Source: Jeotgalibacillus sp. S-D1
GTDB taxonomy: Bacteria; Bacillota; Bacilli; Bacillales; Jeotgalibacillaceae
Reading direction: 5' to 3'
DNA: 64,000 nt
Assembly (NCBI RefSeq): GCF_004358665.1
Contig: NZ_SMZR01000001.1
Coordinates: forward strand, 558,001-622,000
Below, in pieces: positions 17,190 to 25,063 of the stretch. Numbering within the stretch: position 1 is the first letter of the stretch; every line of letters begins with the position of its first letter. The notes under the pieces are model-generated. The model saw only the letters and a list, made by a program, of their open reading frames with translations, was not told where the DNA came from and searched no databases. Both the position numbers and the translations under genes were made by a program.

Positions 17190-18500
17190 ATGATGCATTA
17201 TTACGGAACTTCAAGTACCAATGAAGAAGGTCATTTAACAATCGGCGGAGTGGATACAATTGAATTGGCACGCCAATTCGGCACTCCGCTATACGTATAT
17301 GATATTGCGCTGATTCGCGAGCGGGCAAGAGGATTTAAGGAAACTTTTGAACGACTCGGTGTTACATCCCAGGTTGCATATGCCAGCAAAGCATTTTCTT
17401 CCATAGCCATGATTCAATTAATTGACGAGGAAGGACTTAGTCTCGACGTTGTGTCAGGAGGCGAGCTTTATACGGCAATGAAGGCGGGATTTGATCCTGA
17501 GCGAATTCATTTTCACGGCAATAATAAGAGCAGGGAAGAAATATCAATGGCGCTTGATTACGGCATAGGCTGTTTCGTTGTTGACAATTCCTATGAGCTT
17601 CAGCTATTGACACTTATCTGTCAGGAAAAAAAGAAAACAGCGAAAATTTTAATCCGGGTAACGCCAGGTATTGAAGCTCATACGCATGATTACATATTAA
17701 CCGGGCAGGAAGACTCCAAATTTGGCTTTGACCTTCAGAATGGACAGGCGGAAGAAGCGCTGACCCAAGCATTGGGAAAACCAGAATTGACTGTTTTGGG
17801 GCTTCATTGCCATATCGGGTCTCAAATTTTTGAGACTACAGGTTTTATTAAAGCTGCTCAAAAAATGATTTCAAAGCTTGCTGAATGGAAAAAAACCTAT
17901 CATTTTAATTCGACTGTATTAAATTTAGGCGGAGGTTTTGGGATACGCTATACAAAAGAAGATACCCCAATCGCGCCGTCATCTTATGTGGAAGATATTA
18001 TTGGGGAAGTAAAATCACTGATGGCAGAAAAGTCTCTTGACATGCCTGAGATCTGGATAGAACCCGGCAGATCACTTGTTGGAGATGCCGGTACCACTCT
18101 TTATACTGTCGGTTCATCAAAAGTCGTTCCGGACATACGAAAATATCTGGCGGTGGACGGGGGAATGAGCGATAATATTCGTCCGGCATTATATGATGCC
18201 CGTTATGAAGCGGTACTTGCTAATCGCCCTGACGAAAAAGTGCATGAGACCGTATCAATAGCGGGTAAATGTTGTGAATCCGGCGATATGCTCATTTGGG
18301 ATTTACCCATTGCAAAAGCTTCTTCAGGGGATATTTTAGCTGTGTTTTGCACAGGAGCTTATGGCTACGCAATGGCAAACAATTATAATAGAATCGCCAG
18401 ACCGGCAGTCGTTTTTGTGGAAAATGGAGAAGCTTCCCTGGTAATTAAACGAGAGTCACTGGATGATCTTATTCGTCATGACTTGCCTCTAAACACTTAA
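17190..18500 (+). CDS. lysA: Diaminopimelate decarboxylase
   Basis: PLP enzyme that converts meso-diaminopimelate to lysine, the last step of lysine synthesis. The 436-residue protein shows the PLP lysine Lys67 (AYASKAFSS), the HIGSQIF loop, the glycine-rich LNLGGGFGIRY, EPGRSLVGDAGTT, and the active-site Cys of GKCCESGD. The long frame opens at 17124, but AAAGGAA precedes ATG 17190. A second ATG at 17193 is equally possible. Its place downstream of the spoVA operon is conserved in Bacillus. A terminator follows within a few bases. Confidence 0.95.
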   Translation: MMHYYGTSSTNEEGHLTIGGVDTIELARQFGTPLYVYDIALIRERARGFKETFERLGVTSQVAYASKAFSSIAMIQLIDEEGLSLDVVSGGELYTAMKAGFDPERIHFHGNNKSREEISMALDYGIGCFVVDNSYELQLLTLICQEKKKTAKILIRVTPGIEAHTHDYILTGQEDSKFGFDLQNGQAEEALTQALGKPELTVLGLHCHIGSQIFETTGFIKAAQKMISKLAEWKKTYHFNSTVLNLGGGFGIRYTKEDTPIAPSSYVEDIIGEVKSLMAEKSLDMPEIWIEPGRSLVGDAGTTLYTVGSSKVVPDIRKYLAVDGGMSDNIRPALYDARYEAVLANRPDEKVHETVSIAGKCCESGDMLIWDLPIAKASSGDILAVFCTGAYGYAMANNYNRIARPAVVFVENGEASLVIKRESLDDLIRHDLPLNT

Positions 18501-18504
18501 TTTA

Positions 18505-18527
18505 AAGCAGTTTAAAGCTGCTTTTTT
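18505..18527 (+). terminator. Terminator of lysA
   Basis: A 6-bp stem AAGCAG / CTGCTT with a 7-nt loop is followed by a T-run, right after the lysA stop. Confidence 0.65.
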
Positions 18528-18558
18528 AATGATATGAAGAGGTAAGGAGTGAAAACAA

Positions 18559-18645
18559 TTGAAAAAACAGAACCTTATTGTCTTTTTGTTATTGCTGGTT
18601 ATGGCTGTTGCTTGGGGAATCATCTACTGGTTATTTATTGTTTAA
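18559..18645 (+). CDS. Small single-pass membrane peptide (28 aa)
   Basis: A TTG start with AAGGAG 9 nt upstream opens a 28-codon frame. The peptide begins MKKQN and is otherwise almost entirely hydrophobic (Leu/Val/Ile runs, two Trp), ending in WLFIV. It has the form of a one-segment membrane peptide with a cytoplasmic basic N-terminus. It lies between the lysA terminator and the ribT promoter. The good ribosome site and ideal composition support a real gene, but so short a frame could be chance. I recognise no named homologue and propose no function. Confidence 0.45.
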   Translation: MKKQNLIVFLLLLVMAVAWGIIYWLFIV

Positions 18646-18664
18646 CCTGTTTTAGCAGTGTGAG

Positions 18665-18693
18665 TTGAATTTCCATCCTTTTTCTAGTATGAT
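18665..18693 (+). promoter_or_regulatory. Sigma-A promoter of ribT
   Basis: -35 TTGAAT (18665-18670) and -10 TATGAT (18688-18693) with a 17-nt spacer lie about 78 nt upstream of the ribT start. The short leader has no room for, and no sign of, an FMN riboswitch. Confidence 0.6.
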
Positions 18694-18770
18694 AAAGGAC
18701 GATTGCAGTGGAAATTTTTATTCCCTGCTGGAATGGACGTACGATATCATGACCACAATGAGGGGTAACT

Positions 18771-19148
18771 ATGCTAATAAGATATAAGAAATCCTTTGAA
18801 AAGATTGCCATGGGGCTAATGTCATTTATGCCAACTGAAAAAGACATTAAACAATTGCAGCAATCAATGAAAATGTATGAGGAAGATAAAAGCAACCAGC
18901 TTTTTCTATGGAAAGACGAAGATATCATCGGATTAGCGGGCGTCAAAATTGGAGAAGACAGTATTTTAGTCCAGCATATTTCGGTCAGTCCGTCTCATCG
19001 TAATGAGGGAATTGGCAAAATCATGATTTCAACTCTCCGAGATATGTATCCAGATAAAACATTTGTAAGCAACACGTACACCGAAAGTTTTTTAACAAAA
19101 TGCACATCTGATAATAAAGAATCAAACAAGAATACTGTTAAAGACTAA
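18771..19148 (+). CDS. ribT: GNAT-family N-acetyltransferase RibT
   Basis: A 125-residue acetyltransferase-fold protein. It shows the acetyl-CoA-binding region HISVSPSHRNEGIGKIMISTL (near 73-93, the R/Q-x-x-G-x-G/A motif as RNEGIG) and an N-terminus (MLIRYKKSFEKIAMG) nearly identical to B. subtilis RibT. There, ribT is the last gene of the riboflavin operon; its substrate is not established. Here ribD, ribE, ribBA and ribH are absent from the window, and ribT has its own promoter. The ribosome site GAGGGGTAACT is moderate. It is convergent with ypuF across a shared terminator. Confidence 0.88.
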   Translation: MLIRYKKSFEKIAMGLMSFMPTEKDIKQLQQSMKMYEEDKSNQLFLWKDEDIIGLAGVKIGEDSILVQHISVSPSHRNEGIGKIMISTLRDMYPDKTFVSNTYTESFLTKCTSDNKESNKNTVKD

Positions 19149-19178
19149 AACCACTGACATGATGTCAGTGGTTTTTTC
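19147..19178. terminator. Bidirectional terminator between ribT and ypuF
   Basis: A near-perfect 14-bp inverted repeat (AAAACCACTGACAT and its complement) with T-runs on both strands. It overlaps the last codons of ribT and of the convergent ypuF. Confidence 0.85.
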
Positions 19179-19692
19179 TTTTGTGCAATGCCTGTTTGCG
19201 AAGAAGAATAACTTCCTTCCTGTCACGCAGGCGGTGCCTGTCCACAATCATTTTATCACTCAAATCACTATGGCTGCCCCACTGAAACCCTTTTTTCTTG
19301 CATTCATTTATGCAAACTTCTGTTAAAAATGGATCAGCAAGGGGGAGCTGCAAGCTCGTATAAGGTGATTTTGCACTGATTGAAGCGCTTAGTGCCTGCA
19401 TGTCTTCAAGGAAAATCTGAGGGTTGATGCCGAATAGATGAAGCTGCTCTTCATGCAGCCGGAATTTAGTAATGGCTTTTTCAATTGTTCGTTTTGCTCC
19501 GTTAAAATTATTTCTGCGCTGATGATAAAGAGCTACAGCTAATTGAATCCATCCGACCCATATTGAATCTTTTTCCATCGGAGTGTTTTCCTTCCAATAT
19601 TCTTCCAGCACTTCATGACATTCAAAATAATCTCTATCTCCATGAAAATGCACTAAATAATCAATAAATGCTTGGGGATAAGCAGATTTCAT
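19165..19692 (-). CDS. ypuF: DUF309 protein, YpuF family
   Basis: A 175-residue soluble protein of the DUF309 family. It has the characteristic helical core with HGDRDYFECHEVLEEYWKE near residues 15-33 and IQLAVALYHQRRNNFNGA downstream, a pattern suggestive of a metal-binding or TTHA0068-like fold; the function is unknown. The frame opens at 19764, but ATG 19692 has GGAGGTG 8 nt upstream and avoids overlap with spmB. In B. subtilis ypuF precedes scpA; here it follows spmB on the same strand, so its position in the block has changed. The last codons lie in the terminator stem. Confidence 0.85.
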   Translation of the reverse strand: MKSAYPQAFIDYLVHFHGDRDYFECHEVLEEYWKENTPMEKDSIWVGWIQLAVALYHQRRNNFNGAKRTIEKAITKFRLHEEQLHLFGINPQIFLEDMQALSASISAKSPYTSLQLPLADPFLTEVCINECKKKGFQWGSHSDLSDKMIVDRHRLRDRKEVILLRKQALHKRKNH

Positions 19693-19748
19693 AGGTACAC
19701 CTCCAACCTTATCCCTATAGTAGCATATAAACTTTTTTAACAAAAAAA

Positions 19749-20282
19749 TTAAGAGAAATACCATACAGTAATTAAGATCGCAGCAGTCATACCGGCAGCA
19801 TCCGCCAGGAGACCAATCGTCAAAGCACGTCCCATCTTTTTAATACCTACTGCGCCGAAATAGACCGTCAGCACATAAAGAGTTGTATCCGTACTGCCCT
19901 GGACGATCGCTGCCGCACGGGATATAAAATGTTCCGGACCATAAGTGGCAGTTAAATCTGCTAAAATTCCTAAGGAAGCAGAACCTGATATGGGACGTAT
20001 AAACAGCAGCGGAAGTAAATCCGGCGGCAGTGAAAACAGGACTAAAACAGGGGCAAGCCACCCATTCATTGCCTCCAAAAATCCAGAGGCCCGCAGAATA
20101 TTTATTGCTACAAGCATTCCAAGCAAAAAAGGCAATAAAGATATTGAAAGACGGATTCCCTCCTTGCCGCCTTCTGTAAACGCCCCGTACGCATCTGTTT
20201 TTTTTGTTAAGGCATAAAGAAGAATGGCAATAACCAGAATCGGAAGAAATAAAGTCGATACTGCAGCCAGCGTATTCATCAC
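19749..20282 (-). CDS. spmB: Spore maturation protein SpmB
   Basis: A 177-residue membrane protein with several hydrophobic segments and the nucleoside-recognition (Gate) domain found in Spm proteins. It shows LPFLLGMLVAINILRASG near the N-terminus and FISRAAAIVQGSTDTTLYVLTVYFG in the middle. SpmA and SpmB affect spore core dehydration and heat resistance in B. subtilis. Its start overlaps the end of spmA by 4 nt, so the two are translationally coupled. It is part of the dacB-spmA-spmB sporulation operon, here on the minus strand. Confidence 0.93.
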   Translation of the reverse strand: MMNTLAAVSTLFLPILVIAILLYALTKKTDAYGAFTEGGKEGIRLSISLLPFLLGMLVAINILRASGFLEAMNGWLAPVLVLFSLPPDLLPLLFIRPISGSASLGILADLTATYGPEHFISRAAAIVQGSTDTTLYVLTVYFGAVGIKKMGRALTIGLLADAAGMTAAILITVWYFS

Positions 20283-20875
20283 AGCCTCCTATTTCGTTTA
20301 ACTGTAAATAAATAAAATACACGATCAAGTGTCAATGCCATGATACATGAGCAGCAGGTAGCTAAAAAAGCAGGTATAACAATATCCATCGGATCAATTG
20401 CTCCATGTGTCATCCGAAGTGATATAACGGTAGTTGGAAATAGGGTGAGAGCTGCAGTGTTTAGAACCAGAAATGTGACCATTGAGCGGTTGGGGGTATC
20501 GGGTGTCGGGTTGTTTGCTTGTAAAGCAGTCATGGCTTTTAATCCAAAAGGCGTCGCTGCGTTGCCCAGACCAAAAAAATTAGCAGTCATATTCGACATG
20601 ATAAACCCAAGTGCCGGATCATCCGGTTTTAAATCAGGGAACAATTTTAATAACAGAGGTCTTGATAAAGCCGTCAGTTTATCAAGCAGACCCGATTGTT
20701 TTGCAATTTCCATCATCCCAAGCCAAAAAGTAAAAACGGCAATAAATCCAATAATCAGCTGAACAGCCTGAGTAGAGGCGTCAAACATTGCCGTATTAAC
20801 ATCCGCTGTTGTTCCGTTGATAAAGCTGTAGACTACCCCAATGACAATCATGCCGATCCATATTATATTAACCAT
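20279..20875 (-). CDS. spmA: Spore maturation protein SpmA
   Basis: Partner of SpmB in spore core dehydration. The 198-residue protein has about five hydrophobic segments and the conserved NMTANFFGLGNAATPFG stretch of the nucleoside-recognition domain, near residues 70-90. It begins 9 nt after dacB ends and overlaps spmB by 4 nt. Operon structure and length match B. subtilis (SpmA 196). Transport of an unknown solute across a forespore membrane is a reasonable idea from the domain, but unproven. Confidence 0.93.
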   Translation of the reverse strand: MVNIIWIGMIVIGVVYSFINGTTADVNTAMFDASTQAVQLIIGFIAVFTFWLGMMEIAKQSGLLDKLTALSRPLLLKLFPDLKPDDPALGFIMSNMTANFFGLGNAATPFGLKAMTALQANNPTPDTPNRSMVTFLVLNTAALTLFPTTVISLRMTHGAIDPMDIVIPAFLATCCSCIMALTLDRVFYLFTVKRNRRL

Positions 20876-20884
20876 CGCATTGTC

Positions 20885-21988
20885 CTACCAAAATGACACC
20901 TTCTCAATAAACCGGCTGAACCAGCCAGGGGAGGACGGGTCTTTTCTAAGCTCCCGAATTAATTCCTGTTTGTGAATCACTTTGTCATCCAGTTTTACTG
21001 CAACAATAGGCGGCTTTTTATGATTATGTGATATTTTACCTTCTATCGTCAGCAGGCCCTGTTCTTTTTCCGTCAGTGGGTAGCGGAATGGATCTGTAAG
21101 TGTGTAAAATTCATTTTCATTCTGGCCGGGGAGAGGAGGGATTGTATCCGGGCTGAGAATTGTGGTCTGATGATAATTCTTAAAGCCGTATTCGAATAAT
21201 TGAATATGGTCGTTCCAGTCATTTGAAGCGCGGATCGTCACTACAATTAACGTCATACCATCGCGTTTAGCCGAGGTAACCAGCGTGCGTCCAGCGAGCT
21301 TTGTATAACCAGTTTTTCCACCTGTTGCATGCGGATACATTCCTGTGACCAGGCGGTGTTTGTTACTCCAAAATGGAGCAGGGTCAACACTTTCTCCTTT
21401 GTGGCTTTTAGTGCCGAAAATTTTAGCGAACTGCTTGTCTTTCAGGGCTTCTTTCGTTAATAAAGCCATATCAAAAGAAGATGAGTAATGTTCATTATCT
21501 AAATCCAGCCCGTGCGGATTGGTGAAATGGGAGTTTTTCATTCCAATTCTTTTTGCTTCTTCATTCATCAGATCTGAGAATTTCTCGACGCTGCCGCCTA
21601 CATGTTCTGCTATGGCGACGGCTGAATCATTTCCGGATCGCAGGAGCAGGCCGTAAACTAAATCGCGAAGCGAAACTTTTTGTCCGGCTTTTAAATAAAG
21701 ACTCGAGCCTTCTGTGACAGAGGCTTCAGGACTGATTTTTACCATCTCATCCAGGTTTCCATGCTGAACGGCCAGGTGAGCTGTCATGATTTTTGTAATA
21801 CTCGCAATTTTTTGCTCCTGATGGGCATTCTGCTCATAAAGAACTCGTCCGCTTTCAGCCTCTATTAAGATTGCCTGATCAGCTGAAGTGGAGATAGGGT
21901 ATGCGGCAAACGAAACTAAATGGGCGGACGGAAAGCTTATCAATAGCACAAATAAGATCTTAACCGTAAGTTTCAATCTTTTCACCAT
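20885..21988 (-). CDS. dacB: D-alanyl-D-alanine carboxypeptidase DacB (PBP5*)
   Basis: Mother-cell carboxypeptidase that limits cross-linking of spore cortex peptidoglycan. The 367-residue precursor has a signal peptide (about 1-29) and the catalytic motifs Ser63-x-x-Lys66 (ASITK), Ser118-Gly-Asn120 and Lys225-Thr-Gly227. The C-terminal beta domain and terminal hydrophobic patch (GWFSRFIEKVSFW) fit membrane association. The ribosome site before ATG 21988 is weak, and GTG 21985 is an alternative start. B. subtilis DacB is 382. It heads the dacB-spmA-spmB operon, expected under sigma-E. Confidence 0.94.
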   Translation of the reverse strand: MVKRLKLTVKILFVLLISFPSAHLVSFAAYPISTSADQAILIEAESGRVLYEQNAHQEQKIASITKIMTAHLAVQHGNLDEMVKISPEASVTEGSSLYLKAGQKVSLRDLVYGLLLRSGNDSAVAIAEHVGGSVEKFSDLMNEEAKRIGMKNSHFTNPHGLDLDNEHYSSSFDMALLTKEALKDKQFAKIFGTKSHKGESVDPAPFWSNKHRLVTGMYPHATGGKTGYTKLAGRTLVTSAKRDGMTLIVVTIRASNDWNDHIQLFEYGFKNYHQTTILSPDTIPPLPGQNENEFYTLTDPFRYPLTEKEQGLLTIEGKISHNHKKPPIVAVKLDDKVIHKQELIRELRKDPSSPGWFSRFIEKVSFW

Positions 21989-22036
21989 CCAACACTTATG
22001 ATAAGAATAGCCTATGTGAAAACTTGTCCTTCATGA

Positions 22037-22079
22037 CAAAAAACAGTGCTTAAGAGAATAAACACCTCTTAAGCACTGT
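22037..22079 (-). terminator. Terminator of scpA-scpB
   Basis: A perfect 14-bp inverted repeat (ACAGTGCTTAAGAG and its complement) with a 9-nt loop. A run of A at 22037-22043 on the plus strand gives the U-tail for the minus-strand transcript. Confidence 0.88.
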
Positions 22080-22094
22080 CGTTTAACCAATTCC

Positions 22095-22685
22095 TTATTC
22101 AACTGTCAAGGTATCTTGAAGAGACTTGAAAAACAAATCCGTTTCTTCTTCACTGTCAAGCTGTTCAATATCCTCAGGCAGCTTTGGCAGCTGAGATAAA
22201 TCCTTTAAACCAAAGTAATCTAAAAATTCAACAGTCGTTCCATATAAAATAGCTCTTCCCGCACCTTCAGCCCGTCCGATTTCTTTAATAAGGCCTTTCG
22301 ACACCAAAGTTTGGAGGGGGCGGTCAGTTTTAACACCCCTAATATCTTCAACTTCCAGCCTTGTGATTGGCTGACGGTAGGCTATGATGGCCAGTGTTTC
22401 TAATCCCGCTTGAGAAAGAGAGCCATTAGCGGGGCTTTCAACCAGCTGCTTAATATAGTCTGCCATATCTCTTTTTGTGGCAAATTGATACGTGTCTGCA
22501 AGTTCTACAATGTGTATTCCCCGATTGGGGTCTTTGGCGTATTGTTCTTTAAGCGAACCCATTTTGGCACGGATATCTTCTTCTGCTATTGATAATACGT
22601 TCATTAATTGAACCAGGCTCAGCCCTTCATCGCCAGCAGCAAAAAGAAGGCTTTCGATGATGGCTTGTTCATTATGGTTGTGCAA
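22095..22685 (-). CDS. scpB: Segregation and condensation protein B
   Basis: Winged-helix kite protein of the SMC-ScpAB condensin, required for chromosome compaction and segregation. The 196-residue protein has the two winged-helix regions of the family and the conserved QAGLETLAIIAYRQPITRLE and EDIRGVKTDRPLQTLVSKGLI segments. Its first 14 nt overlap the end of scpA, typical of the coupled scpAB pair. The ypuI gene that follows scpB in B. subtilis is absent; a terminator lies there instead. Confidence 0.95.
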   Translation of the reverse strand: MHNHNEQAIIESLLFAAGDEGLSLVQLMNVLSIAEEDIRAKMGSLKEQYAKDPNRGIHIVELADTYQFATKRDMADYIKQLVESPANGSLSQAGLETLAIIAYRQPITRLEVEDIRGVKTDRPLQTLVSKGLIKEIGRAEGAGRAILYGTTVEFLDYFGLKDLSQLPKLPEDIEQLDSEEETDLFFKSLQDTLTVE

Positions 22686-23436
22686 CTAAGGTCACTCCTT
22701 CTACTGCTTCGACCAAAATATCGGAAAAATTTTGGTCCTGTTGAACACTTACTTCTTTTCTTTTCATTAATTCCAGTACTGCTAAAAAAGATACAATCAT
22801 ATGCGGTTTCTCAGCTACCGGAAATAGTTCGTGAAAGCGCTGGGGCTGCTTTTTGTTTTTTAAATCTATTAAAATTTCAGCCATGCGCTTTTCAATGGAT
22901 ATTTCCTGACGTGTTACTCGTGTAGCCATTGGTTTTTGTAGTTTTTTTCGGCGCAGAAGCTTATGAAAAGCCCCAAGCAGATCATGCAAATCCAAGTTTA
23001 AATCCTCCAGTGATTCTTGTTTGGCAGATTCATATTCTGATAAATCGATAGGGGGCTTAGTGTAATAGCTTCCTCTGTCTTCTTCCTTTTCTTTCAATTC
23101 AATTGCAGCTTGTTTATATTTGCGGTACTCGATGAGTCGCTCAACCAGCTCATCCCTTGGATCAGCTTCTTCAAAATCAATTTCTTCGTTTTCCCAGTTT
23201 TCCTCATGCTTTGGCAGGAGCATGCGGCTTTTAATAGCCAGAAGTGTTGCAGCCATCACTAGGTATTCGCTTGCGAGATTCAATTCCATCACTTTCATTG
23301 CCCGAATATACAGCATATATTGTTCAGATATCTCAGCCATGGGAATATCATATATATCGATTTCCAAACCTTGAATCAGATGAAGCAATAAATCCAGCGG
23401 ACCCTCAAACGCTTCTACCTTAACACTGTATTCCAT
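22672..23436 (-). CDS. scpA: Segregation and condensation protein A
   Basis: Kleisin subunit that bridges the SMC ATPase heads and binds ScpB. The 254-residue protein has the N-terminal FEGPLDLLLHLIQGLEIDIYDIP motif, a central acidic, less ordered region (about 85-150) and the C-terminal winged helix. ATG 23436 is preferred, with AAAGGTGA at 7-8 nt; GTG 23445 is an alternative that would put the ribosome site almost on the start. It is divergent from rluB and first in the minus-strand pair scpA-scpB. Confidence 0.95.
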   Translation of the reverse strand: MEYSVKVEAFEGPLDLLLHLIQGLEIDIYDIPMAEISEQYMLYIRAMKVMELNLASEYLVMAATLLAIKSRMLLPKHEENWENEEIDFEEADPRDELVERLIEYRKYKQAAIELKEKEEDRGSYYTKPPIDLSEYESAKQESLEDLNLDLHDLLGAFHKLLRRKKLQKPMATRVTRQEISIEKRMAEILIDLKNKKQPQRFHELFPVAEKPHMIVSFLAVLELMKRKEVSVQQDQNFSDILVEAVEGVTLVAQP

Positions 23437-23534
23437 TGTCGTCACCTTTTTCCTTATCTCATTATCCCCCTAAGTATAAGACAAACATCAGCCAGTTCCA
23501 ATAGGTGATAGCGTTCAATTTCAATTCATTTATA

Positions 23535-23580
23535 CCATAGTGTTTGCTTTTAAAGCTTTATGTGCCATAATTCACTATGG
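23535..23580. repeat. 8-bp perfect inverted repeat bracketing the rluB promoter
   Basis: CCATAGTG (23535-23542) and CACTATGG (23573-23580) are exact complements 30 nt apart. They enclose the -35 and -10 elements of the rluB promoter. They could be operator half-sites, a stem, or a remnant at an inversion junction. Confidence 0.5.
23544..23571 (+). promoter_or_regulatory. Sigma-A promoter of rluB
   Basis: -35 TTGCTT (23544-23549), 16-nt spacer and -10 CATAAT (23566-23571) preceded by TGC (extended -10). It lies 39 nt upstream of the rluB start. Confidence 0.55.
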
Positions 23581-23610
23581 ATAGACAACTTGTAAAATGA
23601 GGTGCAATAA

Positions 23611-24339
23611 ATGGAACGTTTGCAAAAAGTAATTGCTCATGCTGGAGTGGCATCACGCAGAAAAGCAGAAGAGCTGATTTTAGCAGGGAAAGTAAGAGTT
23701 AATGGAAAAGTAGTAAATGAACTGGGCGTAAAAGTCACAAACTCCGATGCAATTGAGGTTGAAGGAGTTAAAATAGAACGGGAAAATAAAGTCTACTATT
23801 TATTATATAAACCAACAGGGGTTATCTCTGCAGTCAGCGATGACAAGAAACGAAAAGTAGTAACGGATTTTCTTCCATATGTAGATGAGAGGATTTATCC
23901 TGTCGGACGTCTGGATTATGATACATCCGGACTCCTATTGCTGACTAACGATGGTGAATTTGCAAATCTGCTTACCCACCCAAAATATGAAGTCCATAAA
24001 ACCTATGTAGCCCGGGTAAAAGGATTAGTTTCAAGAGAGTCGCTCAGGAAGCTGGAAAAAGGAATAAAACTTGAAGATGGTATGACTGCGCCGGCACGTG
24101 CAAAAGTGATTTCAGCAGATAAAGCAAAAAATAAGACGATAGTGGAACTGACGATCCACGAGGGCCGGAACCGCCAAGTCAGGAGAATGTTTGATGCGAT
24201 CGGACATCCTGTACAAAAGCTGAAACGCGAACGATATGCATTTCTTCACCTGGGCGGACTGGGCACCGGAGATTCCCGGGAACTTACCCCGCACGAAGTA
24301 AAGCAGCTGAGGGCACTGGCTGAAAGCGGCACTAAATAA
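23611..24339 (+). CDS. rluB: 23S rRNA pseudouridine synthase RluB
   Basis: Converts a uridine in 23S rRNA helix 80/90 to pseudouridine (U2605 in E. coli numbering). The 242-residue protein has an N-terminal S4 RNA-binding domain (about 1-60) and a catalytic domain with the GRLDYDTSGLLLLTNDG motif, catalytic Asp102. ATG 23611 follows GAGGTGC. It precedes the res genes as in B. subtilis but is separated from them by a long hairpin. Confidence 0.94.
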   Translation: MERLQKVIAHAGVASRRKAEELILAGKVRVNGKVVNELGVKVTNSDAIEVEGVKIERENKVYYLLYKPTGVISAVSDDKKRKVVTDFLPYVDERIYPVGRLDYDTSGLLLLTNDGEFANLLTHPKYEVHKTYVARVKGLVSRESLRKLEKGIKLEDGMTAPARAKVISADKAKNKTIVELTIHEGRNRQVRRMFDAIGHPVQKLKRERYAFLHLGGLGTGDSRELTPHEVKQLRALAESGTK

Positions 24340-24368
24340 CAGTAAAACATAATTTCATTCTTTCATTT

Positions 24369-24403
24369 GAAAACTACAATCTTTCACTAAGATTGTAGTT
24401 TTC
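24369..24403 (+). terminator. Terminator of rluB
   Basis: A perfect 15-bp stem (GAAAACTACAATCTT and its complement) with a 5-nt loop. The T-run is short and inside the stem, so termination may be partial. Confidence 0.65.
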
Positions 24404-24512
24404 ACACTTCATTCAAATACTGCGCCCGTTCCGTTTATCAACAAATGCTATAATGGCAATGAATGTTTGTAGTAATTGTTGATGCAGTTTGCTGTAAAAG
24501 GAGGTATTTAGC

Positions 24513-25046
24513 TTGAGCAAAAGAAAGAAAAAGCGTTTGATTTTACGAATTTCCATTCTCACCGTACTAATAGCAGCCGTTGCTTATACGCTGTATTCCA
24601 CTTTAACAGATGAAGAAAAGACGCTCGTGAAAGCCGGAGATAATGCGCCGGACTTTGTCCTTACAGATCTTGATGGAAAACAGCATCGATTATCGGACTA
24701 CGAAGGGCAAGGCGTATTTTTAAACTTCTGGGGCACGTGGTGCAAGCCGTGCGAAAAAGAAATGCCGTATATGGAAAGTCAATACCATGAATTTAAAGAC
24801 CAGGGTGTACAGACAATCGCAGTGAATGTCGGCGAGTCTGATTTCCAGGTGCGTAATTTTGCCGAAAAGTATAATCTTTCTTTTCCCGTTGTCAGAGATG
24901 CGCAACGTGATGTATATGATGCATACTCGATCGGAACATTGCCTACGACACTGCTGATAAGCCCTGAGGGTGAGGTCGTTGACGTCGTAAAAGGTGAAAT
25001 GACTGAAGAAACGATTGCATCTTATATGGAACAAATTAAGCCGTAA
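24513..25046 (+). CDS. resA: Thiol-disulfide oxidoreductase ResA
   Basis: Membrane-anchored thioredoxin-like protein that reduces the heme-binding cysteines of apocytochrome c on the outer face of the membrane. The 177-residue protein has a basic N-terminus, one membrane segment (about 9-28) and the redox motif Cys77-Lys-Pro-Cys80 in GTWCKPCEKEMP. TTG 24513 has AAAGGAGG 8 nt upstream. A TGCTATAAT extended -10 lies at 24446-24454. It heads resABC, co-linear with the ResDE regulators. Confidence 0.95.
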   Translation: MSKRKKKRLILRISILTVLIAAVAYTLYSTLTDEEKTLVKAGDNAPDFVLTDLDGKQHRLSDYEGQGVFLNFWGTWCKPCEKEMPYMESQYHEFKDQGVQTIAVNVGESDFQVRNFAEKYNLSFPVVRDAQRDVYDAYSIGTLPTTLLISPEGEVVDVVKGEMTEETIASYMEQIKP

Positions 25047-25063
25047 AGTAAGGGGTCTTAAGC

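Noticed and set aside
18694-18770. FMN riboswitch before ribT
   Set aside because: The leader is under 80 nt and lacks the conserved RFN core segments.
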